Numbered from the stretch's first letter, positions 1 through 5,127 are shown. The stretch: DNA of 12,486 bases from an uncultured Methanomassiliicoccales archaeon (GCA_938004075.1 CALKWP010000174.1:1-12486), one strand, 5' to 3'. Notes: generated by a model from the sequence alone, not told the origin. Numbers and translations: made by a program.

Positions 1-23
1 CGCGATACTCGATACACTGGCAT
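1..23 (-). CDS. Possible 5' end of a further gene, cut by the window edge
   Basis: An ATG on the minus strand (bases 21-23) follows directly on the TAA stop of the preceding gene (TAAATG) and opens a frame that reads MPVYRVS before the sequence ends. Tight stop-to-start packing is the rule in this operon, which is the main argument for it. Against it, the nearest GAGG-like element lies about 16 bases upstream, too far for a normal ribosome binding site. Too little is visible to suggest a function. Confidence 0.3.
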
Positions 24-317
24 TTAGCTAATCGGATATCCTCGTGTGGTATCGTGTCGCTCTGGTATGGCTGCCCCTTCCGGATGATTAGGTACATTGT
101 TGAGCTCCCTTAGAGTGTTGGCCAAAAGTTCCAGCACAACAGGGCCGAGTTGGTAGGTCGTGAACAGCTCGATTGCTTGGAATCTCCACTCACATCCATC
201 ATTATAGATGTAGCCAACCACGTGATACTCGGTATCAAGCGAGCCCTTGAATGATACAGCGTACTCATCATCGCTGATTGAGAGAATCGTTGTCTCGTCG
301 GTCTGGATGTGTATCAT
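24..317 (-). CDS. Hypothetical phage protein, 97 aa
   Basis: I do not recognise this family. The protein is small and acidic to neutral, with a beta-rich N-terminal half (segments around residues 10-40 containing SISDDEYAVSF and TEYHVVGYIY) and a helical stretch around residues 48-72 (AIELFTTYQLGPVVLELLANTL), followed by a polar tail. No signal peptide, membrane segment or metal-binding motif is visible. The ATG at 317 is chosen because it overlaps the stop of the preceding gene as TGATG, so translation is probably coupled; a TTG one codon upstream is less likely. It is the last complete gene of the transcript in this window. Confidence 0.7.
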   Translation of the reverse strand: MIHIQTDETTILSISDDEYAVSFKGSLDTEYHVVGYIYNDGCEWRFQAIELFTTYQLGPVVLELLANTLRELNNVPNHPEGAAIPERHDTTRGYPIS

Positions 318-601
318 CAAACACCCGCCTTACGGAGAGCGGCCAGAGCAACCATGGACTCCGAGTGGAACTGGTCGGGCTCAAATCGATATCCCATGGC
401 TGCACGCTCCAGCATACCGGCAGACCGTGCCAGCGCCTTCGCAAGCTCCGGGGCGGCGGAGAAAAGTTGCGCATTCTCTTCGATATCGCATGGACCAACC
501 GTCGCTAGTACGGAACCTTTGTCCGAGACGATTAACGTATCAGTAACAAATTGACCTGGCGTTGTCCTGCGCTCGATGTGGTAGTTTCCGGGCGTTGCCA
601 T
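317..601 (-). CDS. Small conserved-type phage protein, 94 aa
   Basis: The frame stays open far upstream through the neighbouring alanine-rich gene, but that extension is Arg/Pro-rich shadow coding. The ATG at 601 has a GGAG seven bases upstream and begins MATPGNYHIERR. The N-terminal half (residues 1-40) looks like a beta-rich fold. The segment around residues 44-62 (AQLFSAAPELAKALARSAG) resembles the 'NA-LI-AAPELLEAL' helix that recurs in many small phage proteins of unknown function; that resemblance is from memory, not a search. The stop overlaps the next start as TGATG. No enzymatic motif is visible, and a specific role cannot be assigned. Confidence 0.75.
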   Translation of the reverse strand: MATPGNYHIERRTTPGQFVTDTLIVSDKGSVLATVGPCDIEENAQLFSAAPELAKALARSAGMLERAAMGYRFEPDQFHSESMVALAALRKAGV

Positions 602-623
602 CGTTAAGCTCCAAAAAAGTGAA

Positions 624-1088
624 TCAAACCATCTTCGCTGCGGCAAAAAACGCCTTGGCACAGGCCTCATTACGGGCCACCCGCGCCGGGGCGATTGCCT
701 TGGCACGTGCCGTCTGCGCCTTAGCATATGCCTTGGCACAGGCCTCATGGTAGGTCGCCTCCGCCTTGGCAAGTACCGCCCGCGTCTTGTCACAGGCCTC
801 ATGGTAGGTCGCCCACGCCTTGGCAATTGCCTCATAGTAGGTCGCCTGCGCTGGGGCGATTGCCTCATTATAGGCTGCCCATGCCTTGGCGCGTGCATCA
901 TTATAGGCTGCCCGCGCCGGAGCCGATAATAGATTCCTAGCGGCCCAATCCAGATCAAGTCCTAACTCTGCCGCAGCTAAACAGTTATTTAATGTAACCG
1001 TTGCTGATCTACCAAAATACATCGCAAACAGTGATGTTTGATCCTCACATGCTTGAAGTTTGTCTAGCAATCTGACGGTGATTCTCAT
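624..1088 (-). CDS. Alanine-rich 11-residue-repeat protein, 154 aa
   Basis: Residues 1-57 form a non-repetitive domain (MRITVRLLDKLQACEDQ and onward, including DLDWAARNLL). Residues about 60-146 are an imperfect repeat of 11 residues with the pattern A-x-Y-x-E-A-x-A-K/P-A-W (AAYNEAIAPAQ, ATYYEAIAKAW, ATYHEACAKAY), with one shortened unit near residues 104-110. An 11-residue period in an Ala-rich helix fits a hendecad coiled coil or a long rod. Related Ala-rich 'PAxxAYxEA' repeat proteins occur in phages as I recall them, function unknown. The ATG at 1088 is preferred over a TTG at 1100 because GGAGG sits five to six bases upstream. The gene follows the tRNA-Leu by 17 bases. Confidence 0.8.
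   Translation of the reverse strand: MRITVRLLDKLQACEDQTSLFAMYFGRSATVTLNNCLAAAELGLDLDWAARNLLSAPARAAYNDARAKAWAAYNEAIAPAQATYYEAIAKAWATYHEACDKTRAVLAKAEATYHEACAKAYAKAQTARAKAIAPARVARNEACAKAFFAAAKMV
651..911 (-). repeat. Degenerate 33-bp tandem repeats inside the Ala-rich gene
   Basis: Runs such as 'gcctcatggtaggtcgcc' and 'gcctcattataggctgcc' on the plus strand recur at about 33-base spacing, or a multiple of it where units are shortened, encoding the 11-residue units described for the surrounding gene. Copies differ at several positions but the phase is kept, so the array has been maintained as coding sequence and could expand or contract in whole units. Confidence 0.75.
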
Positions 1089-1105
1089 GTTGGCCTCCAA
1101 AAATT

Positions 1106-1191
1106 TGGTACCTGAGGAGGGACTCGAACCCTCACGCGCTTACGCGCAACGGATTTTAAGTCCGTTGTGTCTGCCGTTCCACCACTCAGGT
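1106..1191 (-). tRNA. tRNA-Leu, anticodon TAA (reads UUA), CCA encoded
   Basis: On the minus strand the acceptor arms ACCTGAG and CTCAGGT pair perfectly, followed by discriminator A and an encoded CCA (plus-strand bases 1106-1108). The anticodon stem ACGGA/TCCGT encloses the loop CTTAAAA, with anticodon TAA at plus-strand 1156-1158. The T arm carries GGTTCGAGTCC, and a long variable arm (GCGCG/CGCGC-like stem) is typical of class II tRNA-Leu; discriminator A also fits Leu. The total length is 86 nt. The 5' base coincides with the last base of the upstream gene's TAA stop, so the tRNA must be cut out of a polycistronic transcript. Confidence 0.97.
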
Positions 1192-1364
1192 TATCTCCTG
1201 AATCTAGGACGCTGGTACTTGGGAACTGTGTACCCAAGCTTAAAGAACCAGCATCGGCCAAACGCTCTGCGCAGCAGAGCTACTTCCTTCTTGGTCAAAC
1301 AGTCTGGCGTTAGCCCACCAGACAGATTCAAGAGGATATTTTCAGTCTTAGAAATCTTCATCAT
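1191..1364 (-). CDS. Small basic hypothetical protein, 57 aa
   Basis: This short frame starts at an ATG-ATG pair (1362-1364 and 1359-1361) with a strong GGAGGGG element about eight bases upstream, inside the end of the preceding gene, which it overlaps by 17 bases. The protein begins MMKISKTENILLNLSGG, has a Lys/Leu-rich middle (LTKKEVALLRRAFGR) and ends in a basic tail rich in Arg, Lys and Tyr (YQRPRFRR). No family is recognised; the charge suggests possible nucleic-acid contact, which is inference. Its TAA stop shares its last base with the 5' end of the tRNA-Leu. The good ribosome binding site and the filling of an otherwise empty gap are the arguments that it is real. Confidence 0.7.
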   Translation of the reverse strand: MMKISKTENILLNLSGGLTPDCLTKKEVALLRRAFGRCWFFKLGYTVPKYQRPRFRR

Positions 1365-1695
1365 CAGAACCCCTCCAACACGTCCTCACCTTACAACGTT
1401 GCCCACAGCCCTCACAATCGAACTCGTAATTCGCATCCGGTTCGACGGTACGACTCTCGCCACAGTTTGGGCAGACGCACTCATCCTCATCCACCCTCGG
1501 TGCGATGCGGACCTTATCCTTCTTCGGCGCGGCCACTCCGAGGATGAAGCGGAATCCGATGCTCCCGCTGCCATACTTCCCGTAACAGGCAGGACACATG
1601 TTCGCCCACGGTCCCTGCACGGTAGGATTGTCGTACTCCGCCTTCTCAGGACAGAAGTCGCACTTCGGCAGTTCCGTCTTTCTTACTGTTTTCAT
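1348..1695 (-). CDS. Double zinc-ribbon protein, 115 aa
   Basis: Two pairs of CxxC knuckles are visible: C12/C15 with C34/C37, and C75/C78 (CPNC) with C94/C97 (CEGC). Each set is spaced as in a four-cysteine zinc ribbon, the second resembling the ribbons of transcription or translation-related proteins. Further cysteines at 73, 101 and 106 could be structural. The C-terminus is acidic (GSDDEDF). Such small zinc ribbons often bind nucleic acid or act as protein adaptors, but no specific function can be assigned. The ATG at 1695 overlaps the upstream TAA as TAATG, indicating translational coupling. It is one of three Cys-rich proteins within 1.8 kb. Confidence 0.82.
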   Translation of the reverse strand: MKTVRKTELPKCDFCPEKAEYDNPTVQGPWANMCPACYGKYGSGSIGFRFILGVAAPKKDKVRIAPRVDEDECVCPNCGESRTVEPDANYEFDCEGCGQRCKVRTCWRGSDDEDF

Positions 1696-2309
1696 TAGTT
1701 ATCCCTCGCAAGTTCTTTGGCAGCCATTTCTCTGATTACTGGTTTCATGGCAACCTCGTATAGGCCAGAGAACTGAATCAGTTTCTCTGCTGTCATATCC
1801 TTGCAAGCGGGAGGGTCGATCTTCATGTTGGACATACAATCAATACAGAGACAAACTATCCCCGATATTTCGATAAGTTGGTTTGATACACGCGGGATCT
1901 TATCCCACTTACCATTCAAGACATCCTTGCTCAGCCTATAGATGCATCTCTCCGCTGGAGCGAATCGTGTAGTGAAAGGATTCGCTGGTCCACCCGTAGT
2001 GATTTCATGCTTCTCCATATTTATGAGCATTCGACCAAACCAGTCCTGCTCATAGATTCCTGTCTCCCCGCATCTCCAGCACTTCGGCTTAAACATATTT
2101 TGCCTGTCGTATAATGGATGCGGGGCCTTTGGCTTGGCCCTTTCCTGTTGATCCTTGATACGACCAGCCTCAAGTTGAGCTAGTTGCTCTGATTTCTCAG
2201 TTACGCCCGGATGAAATTTGCAAGCCCGCTTCCCATCTCCGATGTGTAGCGTCGAACCCTTCGTTACGTCCTTGTTACAGATTGAGCAGATGCATCGTTT
2301 GACTGGCAT
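1695..2309 (-). CDS. Cysteine-rich putative zinc-binding protein, 204 aa
   Basis: The N-terminus carries C8/C11 and C30/H33, consistent with a CxxC...CxxH zinc site, followed by a charged helical linker (residues about 37-62). A second possible site pairs C77/C80 (CWRC) with C155/C158 (CIDC) across an insert of about 75 residues. The C-terminal third is helical. I do not recognise a named family. The ATG at 2309 (MPVKRC) is chosen because GGGAG lies six bases upstream; a GTG at 2327 is possible but lacks a comparable site. It overlaps the end of the preceding gene by 46 bases and couples to the next gene by TAATG. Confidence 0.8.
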   Translation of the reverse strand: MPVKRCICSICNKDVTKGSTLHIGDGKRACKFHPGVTEKSEQLAQLEAGRIKDQQERAKPKAPHPLYDRQNMFKPKCWRCGETGIYEQDWFGRMLINMEKHEITTGGPANPFTTRFAPAERCIYRLSKDVLNGKWDKIPRVSNQLIEISGIVCLCIDCMSNMKIDPPACKDMTAEKLIQFSGLYEVAMKPVIREMAAKELARDN

Positions 2310-2713
2310 CTCTGTCTCCCAGGCCACCAGTACCTTAAATCCCTAGGTACATCCGGCCAAAAGATTCCGTAGTGTTCTGGTAGCTTCTGCACCAGCATCG
2401 AACGATGCGAAAGGTGCAAACGCTCATCACCAAGCCACCAAGGTTCCGGGCATGGCTTAAAGATTCTGGACCAATACATGATTTCTTGGCGAAGCATAGG
2501 ACGGTAGTCTCGATCTTCATACTCATCACACATGGCTATGGCATACTGAACAAGATGATATCGGTTGCCATTCCACATCTCGATACAAGGATGGTTCGTC
2601 CATCCTTGTCCGTTGATTATCTGATAGGCTTCAATGATCTGTTTCTTAAGACGTTTGATATCTAGGACGGCTGCGCACCGCTTAAAGTTTGGGTACGGTA
2701 GGAACGTTTGCAT
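2264..2713 (-). CDS. MSMEG_6728-like / pyrimidine dimer glycosylase-related protein, 149 aa
   Basis: The N-terminus MQTFLPYPNFKRCAAVLD, the basic segment around residues 18-30 (DIKRLKKQIIEAY), the W-x-N-H-P-x-x-x-M-W motif at residues 38-47, and the later WLGDERLHLSHRSML (93-107) with PEHYG (112-116) match my recollection of the MSMEG_6728 family, which groups with Pyr_excise (T4 endonuclease V-type pyrimidine dimer DNA glycosylases). If the relationship is functional it would act on UV-damaged DNA, but catalysis in this branch is not something I can confirm. The ATG at 2713 overlaps the upstream stop as TGATG; an upstream in-frame extension has no justification. The last ~20 residues are polar and overlap the next gene. 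Confidence 0.78.
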   Translation of the reverse strand: MQTFLPYPNFKRCAAVLDIKRLKKQIIEAYQIINGQGWTNHPCIEMWNGNRYHLVQYAIAMCDEYEDRDYRPMLRQEIMYWSRIFKPCPEPWWLGDERLHLSHRSMLVQKLPEHYGIFWPDVPRDLRYWWPGRQRCQSNDASAQSVTRT

Positions 2714-3165
2714 CACCAATCGCACCCGTGCATATGAGTTATATCTAATTGTCTCCCGAGTGGAATAGGACGAGGTAATCTGCAAATTCTCAGGATAGTA
2801 TCCCCGATAGAAGAATGAAAGTATATCACTCCACGTGCTGCATCGATCTCAAGTTCACCCGGAATTTTATCCTTCTCTTCCAGAGGATACACGATTTCGA
2901 GAGCCTTACGTTCGGCATCTATGAACGAGACACCATCTCGCATCTGATGAGTAATAAGCAGGTGCTTAGCTTGTTGATTACCCATGATGCCATTCTTCAT
3001 GGCCCGCTGTATCTGTTCAACGTAGTCATCCCACGGTATTCTCTTATATCTTTGACCGGTGCTCGGGGTGTCGTTATAAAACAACTTGCACTTCGGGCAC
3101 TCGTACTCGTCGCCGACTGAATCTGCACAACGAGTCATTTCTACCTTGCAGTTAGGACAGTCCAT
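2713..3165 (-). CDS. N-terminal zinc-ribbon protein, 150 aa
   Basis: A compact four-cysteine zinc ribbon sits at the extreme N-terminus (C3/C6 in CPNC, C23/C26 in CPKC). It is followed by a helical region (about 44-95) and a C-terminal part with strand-like segments (GVIYFHSSIGDTILRICRL). The N-terminal ribbon resembles those used for nucleic-acid or protein binding; the rest is not a family I recognise. The ATG at 3165 has GGAGGG about five bases upstream. That ribosome binding site lies inside the 35-residue membrane-peptide gene just upstream, which overlaps this gene by 14 bases. Confidence 0.8.
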   Translation of the reverse strand: MDCPNCKVEMTRCADSVGDEYECPKCKLFYNDTPSTGQRYKRIPWDDYVEQIQRAMKNGIMGNQQAKHLLITHQMRDGVSFIDAERKALEIVYPLEEKDKIPGELEIDAARGVIYFHSSIGDTILRICRLPRPIPLGRQLDITHMHGCDW

Positions 3166-3259
3166 CTCGACCCTCCAGGTACGTTTCCACCATCCAAAGT
3201 ATTAGGAACGTTGCCACGATGCCAACAACCGTAGCCCCTGGATTGATGGCAAGAATCAC
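3152..3259 (-). CDS. 35-aa single-pass membrane peptide
   Basis: A GTG start at 3259 overlaps the stop of the PolX-like gene as GTGA and is preceded by GGAGGA at about six bases, one of the best ribosome binding sites in the window. The product has one hydrophobic segment (about residues 8-27, GATVVGIVATFLILWMVETY) flanked by a short N-terminus and an acidic, hydrophilic C-terminal tail (LEGRDGLS). It occupies essentially all of what would otherwise be a 90-base gap. No family is recognised. Compare the 57-aa and 42-aa membrane proteins elsewhere in this operon. Confidence 0.65.
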   Translation of the reverse strand: MILAINPGATVVGIVATFLILWMVETYLEGRDGLS

Positions 3260-3759
3260 TTACGTTCCTCCGGCAACAACCAGGGCATCTGGAGCATGAT
3301 GAAGATTTCTTCCTCCGATCGTCCAACCACGTACGCATACTCACCGTTCTTGAACTCGAACAGCCCATACTGATTCAGCTTATAGCCAAGGCTCTTGGCT
3401 TTGCGCCTCATCTCGACATTGAACTCGCCTGGGCCGGTTGCATACAAGATCATTGCTCCCCAATCCTTGAAGTTGGCCGGAAGCATCTCGACCTGTACGC
3501 CATTGTACATGAATGATTTCTTGACATGCGTGGCCTTGCATCCGTACAGGTGTTCGAGCTCGATATCAACAACTCCTGTCTTATCTTCATAAGGCAGGTA
3601 CACAATATCGATGTCACCGCTATCAGGCTTACCGCGGCGGTAGGAGCCGCAGACCTTGTAGTTGATCAGCCAAGGACCAATTGGATTGATTATCTCACGT
3701 GAGAGGGTCTCGATTTCGGCTCGGCTCACTCGCCGGCCTCCCAACGCCTGCCCGCCCAT
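3256..3759 (-). CDS. DNA polymerase X-type nucleotidyltransferase, palm and thumb only, 167 aa
   Basis: The family X nucleotidyltransferase signature is at residues 38-52: GSYRRGKPDSGDIDI, giving metal-binding D49 and D51. The third carboxylate position, in GVQVEM, is E91 where family members normally have Asp; alignment by eye to Pol beta D256 is ungapped to the following LY-TG motif (105-109). The segment AKSLGYKLNQYGLFE (121-135) and the C-terminal SEEEIFIMLQMPWLLPEER match the PolX thumb. Helix-hairpin-helix and 8-kDa domains are absent, so it may be a gap-filling or terminal-type transferase. The ATG at 3759 has AAAGGAG seven bases upstream; a GTG at 3729 has GGGAGG and would shorten the 65-base overlap with the sigma gene. 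Confidence 0.88.
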   Translation of the reverse strand: MGGQALGGRRVSRAEIETLSREIINPIGPWLINYKVCGSYRRGKPDSGDIDIVYLPYEDKTGVVDIELEHLYGCKATHVKKSFMYNGVQVEMLPANFKDWGAMILYATGPGEFNVEMRRKAKSLGYKLNQYGLFEFKNGEYAYVVGRSEEEIFIMLQMPWLLPEERK

Positions 3760-4279
3760 CGAACAACTCCTTTCGAGCTTTCTCGCCGATGCGGTTGATT
3801 ATGTTGTGGACGGAGACATGCTGCGAGTATCCAAGTTTCGTAGCTATCTCATCCAAGGTCCACCGCTCAACGCGCAAGGCAAGAACCAAACGTTCCTCTT
3901 CCGTCAGAGTCGCCAAGAACTCATCAACTTCCAATTTCTTATCATCGTCGTACGTCTCGATATCGTGCGTGAACTCTTCTTGATCCATACGCTCGACGAC
4001 CGTTGGTTGCGTACCGTGTCTACATCCCCACAGTGTAACTCGAATCAAATTATCTTTGGCCACGCCACGTAGGATATGATCACGTACAACGGTATAGATA
4101 TACCCGGTATATCCGTCTTTGATTTCTCCTTGCTCGCATAACTTATGCACGGCATGAACAAGTCCGTAGTGTGCGGCTGAATCAATTTCATCCTCGTGTT
4201 GAGGATATATACCCTTGAACCGTCGAATCAATTTCTTGGTCATTGGGATATGTTGTAGGATTAGTTCATCGCGTTTCAC
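3695..4279 (-). CDS. Phage-encoded sigma-70 family factor, 194 aa
   Basis: Residues about 10-80 look like sigma region 2: HEDEIDSAAHYGLVHAVHKL, then GYIYTVVRDHILRG, corresponding to the core-binding and -10 recognition helices. Residues about 118-172 look like region 4, including LTEEERLVLALRV and the helix-turn-helix WTLDEIATKLGYSQHVSVHNI. Regions 1.1 and most of region 3 are missing and the linker is acidic, as in small group 3/4 and phage sigma factors. It would redirect host RNA polymerase to phage promoters. The GTG start is supported by AAGGAG seven bases upstream. It is the first gene after the only sizeable gap, so it heads a transcription unit or sits behind a control element. The final 21 residues overlap the next gene. 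Confidence 0.85.
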   Translation of the reverse strand: MKRDELILQHIPMTKKLIRRFKGIYPQHEDEIDSAAHYGLVHAVHKLCEQGEIKDGYTGYIYTVVRDHILRGVAKDNLIRVTLWGCRHGTQPTVVERMDQEEFTHDIETYDDDKKLEVDEFLATLTEEERLVLALRVERWTLDEIATKLGYSQHVSVHNIINRIGEKARKELFDGRAGVGRPASEPSRNRDPLT

Positions 4280-4316
4280 CAGCGCTCTCCTTAGTCCCCC
4301 GATTCACGAATCTTGT

Positions 4317-4326
4317 AATCAAATCA
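4317..4326 (+). repeat. 10-mer AATCAAATCA, copy 1
   Basis: Plus-strand copy of AATCAAATCA, extended to 11 bases in common with the copy at 4488. It forms a 10-bp inverted repeat with the copy at 4351-4360, with 24 bases between the arms. Confidence 0.75.
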
Positions 4327-4331
4327 ACGCT

Positions 4332-4370
4332 TCATGGCGCACCGCCTTTCTGATTTGATTCCTGGCGCAT
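4332..4370 (-). CDS. Possible 12-codon leader peptide
   Basis: An ATG at 4370 (minus strand) with GAGGG five bases upstream opens a frame MRQESNQKGGAP followed by TGA. It lies upstream of the sigma gene, and its codons run through the middle copy of the AATCAAATCA element, so a translating ribosome would block that pairing segment. A short frame with a ribosome binding site can occur by chance; no homologue is known to me. Confidence 0.25.
   Translation of the reverse strand: MRQESNQKGGAP
4351..4362 (-). repeat. Inverted copy of the 10-mer (12 bases shared with the 4486-4497 copy)
   Basis: On the minus strand this reads GGAATCAAATCA. It is complementary over 12 bases to the copy at 4486-4497 upstream in the transcript, and over 10 bases to the copy at 4317-4326 downstream. 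In RNA it could pair with only one of them at a time. Confidence 0.75.
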
Positions 4371-4399
4371 GACTGCCCTCTATAATAAGGTATAGCCCC

Positions 4400-4433
4400 A
4401 GCCCTAAGTGGCCATAATAGGCCACTTAGGGCT
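4400..4433 (-). repeat. Perfect 14-bp inverted repeat (hairpin) with 6-base loop
   Basis: The arms AGCCCTAAGTGGCC (4400-4413) and GGCCACTTAGGGCT (4420-4433) pair perfectly around the loop ATAATA. This is the strongest stem-loop in the window and lies 57 bases past the peptidase stop. In the direction of transcription it is followed by GGGGCTATACC rather than a T-run, so it is not a standard intrinsic terminator. It could be a transcript-stabilising or processing hairpin, a pause element, or a protein-binding site. Confidence 0.85.
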
Positions 4434-4463
4434 AAGGCATATTTCGATAAAATATTTTTTCTT

Positions 4464-4475
4464 GTGATATATCAC
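4464..4475. promoter_or_regulatory. 12-bp perfect palindrome GTGATATATCAC (candidate operator)
   Basis: A perfect palindrome in an AT-rich stretch just past the peptidase gene, followed by another GATATC palindrome. Its size and dyad symmetry fit a dimeric repressor site, but no regulator for it is visible in the window and no second copy was noticed. Confidence 0.35.
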
Positions 4476-4485
4476 GATATCTTTT

Positions 4486-4497
4486 GGAATCAAATCA
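4486..4497 (+). repeat. 10-mer AATCAAATCA, copy at the end of the peptidase gene
   Basis: GGAATCAAATCA on the plus strand overlaps the last sense codons and TGA stop of the peptidase gene (bases 4490-4492). It is the 12-base complement of the inverted copy at 4351-4362, enclosing the 14-bp hairpin between them. Confidence 0.7.
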
Positions 4498-4957
4498 ATC
4501 CAAGCAACCAACACTCTTCGACTGATTTATAATCCTCGATATCGAGAATATATCCATTCGGGTCGTAACACTTGGCACCGTCCCAGGCCCAGGCATGACG
4601 GAGTCCGTTTCGACCTTCGCCAATCATGATTCCGGGCTTACCAAGTATTAATCCCATGAGCCTGGCTGTCGGTTCATCCCCATGATGTATCGCTAGCTTC
4701 GGCTGGACACCATCATCCGAGGCTATCATCGGTTCGTGCTCAATCGGATAGAAGCATTTATGATGCCACACGATAGCATACTCTTGTATCTCTTGGATAT
4801 GATGCGAACGGTAGCACATCGGCTCCGGTTTGTCCCACATTCTTTCAAGACCTGTCCAGCCGATTCGTTGAATCATTTCGTCCACATCATCATCCAGAAC
4901 CATTGCAGCGGAGTATAACAGACAAAGCGACGTGCCCTTCATATTAAGTAACTTCAT
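4490..4957 (-). CDS. Papain-like cysteine peptidase homologue, 155 aa
   Basis: The N-terminal segment GTSLCLLYSAAMVLD places C12 at the head of a helix as in papain-fold/C39-like peptidases. Residues 121-134 (HAWAWDGAKCYDPNG) supply the His (H121) and the Asp/Asn (D132, N134) of such an active site. The intervening SHHIQEIQEYA (51-61) and PGIMIGEGRNGLRHA resemble a family of small phage papain-like proteins known to me only as hypothetical. It could cleave a protein or isopeptide bond, or be a catalytically silent fold; there is no signal peptide. The ATG at 4957 overlaps the upstream stop as ATGA. The usual Gln before the catalytic Cys is not evident. Confidence 0.7.
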   Translation of the reverse strand: MKLLNMKGTSLCLLYSAAMVLDDDVDEMIQRIGWTGLERMWDKPEPMCYRSHHIQEIQEYAIVWHHKCFYPIEHEPMIASDDGVQPKLAIHHGDEPTARLMGLILGKPGIMIGEGRNGLRHAWAWDGAKCYDPNGYILDIEDYKSVEECWLLGLI

Positions 4958-5127
4958 GCGAGACACCGAAGGATAAGATTATATGTCAGTGCCATAGCCA
5001 CCAATGCTACGATTGCCCAAATGTAATGGACTGTGTAGGACTTCTCTACCGGTTTGAGGGGGGACATTGCCCATTGTACGGAAGTATGTACTTCTTCCTG
5101 TGCCTTCGGCGCCTTCTTCTTACGCAT
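4954..5127 (-). CDS. 57-aa single-pass membrane protein
   Basis: An ATG at 5127 with AAGGAG seven bases upstream opens a frame starting MRKKKAPKAQEEV. The N-terminal ~35 residues are charged and hydrophilic. A single hydrophobic segment follows at about residues 36-55 (IWAIVALVAMALTYNLILRC), ending close to the C-terminus. The basic N-terminus suggests an N-in topology with the soluble part in the cytoplasm. It overlaps the NYN gene by 8 bases upstream and couples to the peptidase gene by ATGA. No family is recognised. Its position directly before the peptidase could mean that it anchors or is processed by that protein, which is inference only. Confidence 0.72.
   Translation of the reverse strand: MRKKKAPKAQEEVHTSVQWAMSPLKPVEKSYTVHYIWAIVALVAMALTYNLILRCLA

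Larger units (their letters stand above)
4280..4489 (-). promoter_or_regulatory. Leader / intergenic control region upstream of the sigma factor gene
   Basis: At 210 bases this is the only substantial non-coding gap in the window. Read on the minus strand it contains a 12-bp palindrome, a perfect 14-bp hairpin, a short possible leader frame, a compact GGCG/CGCC stem and the AAGGAG site of the sigma gene. Three copies of a 10-mer (one at the very edge, overlapping the preceding stop codon) can form alternative pairs. I found no convincing -35/-10 pair; TATTAT at 4383-4388 (minus strand) matches a -10 at five of six bases but has no -35 partner. A phage-specific promoter or post-transcriptional control is therefore as likely as a host promoter. 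Confidence 0.6.

Noticed and set aside
624..911. Repeats as a possible CRISPR array
   Set aside because: The units are contiguous, coding and in phase, with no unique spacers.
602..958. N-terminal extension of the 94-aa gene: a long Arg/Pro-rich frame on the minus strand
   Set aside because: It is the shadow of the alanine-rich repeat gene in another frame; the internal ATG at 601 has a good ribosome binding site.
1060..1698. Plus-strand frame of about 210 codons across the tRNA and zinc-ribbon gene
   Set aside because: It runs through a tRNA, is antisense to two supported genes, and shows no protein-like features; everything else in the window is on the minus strand.
4383..4388. TATTAT (minus strand) as a -10 promoter element for the sigma gene
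   Set aside because: No sequence like TTGACA is found 16-18 bases upstream, so a host-type promoter is not supported.
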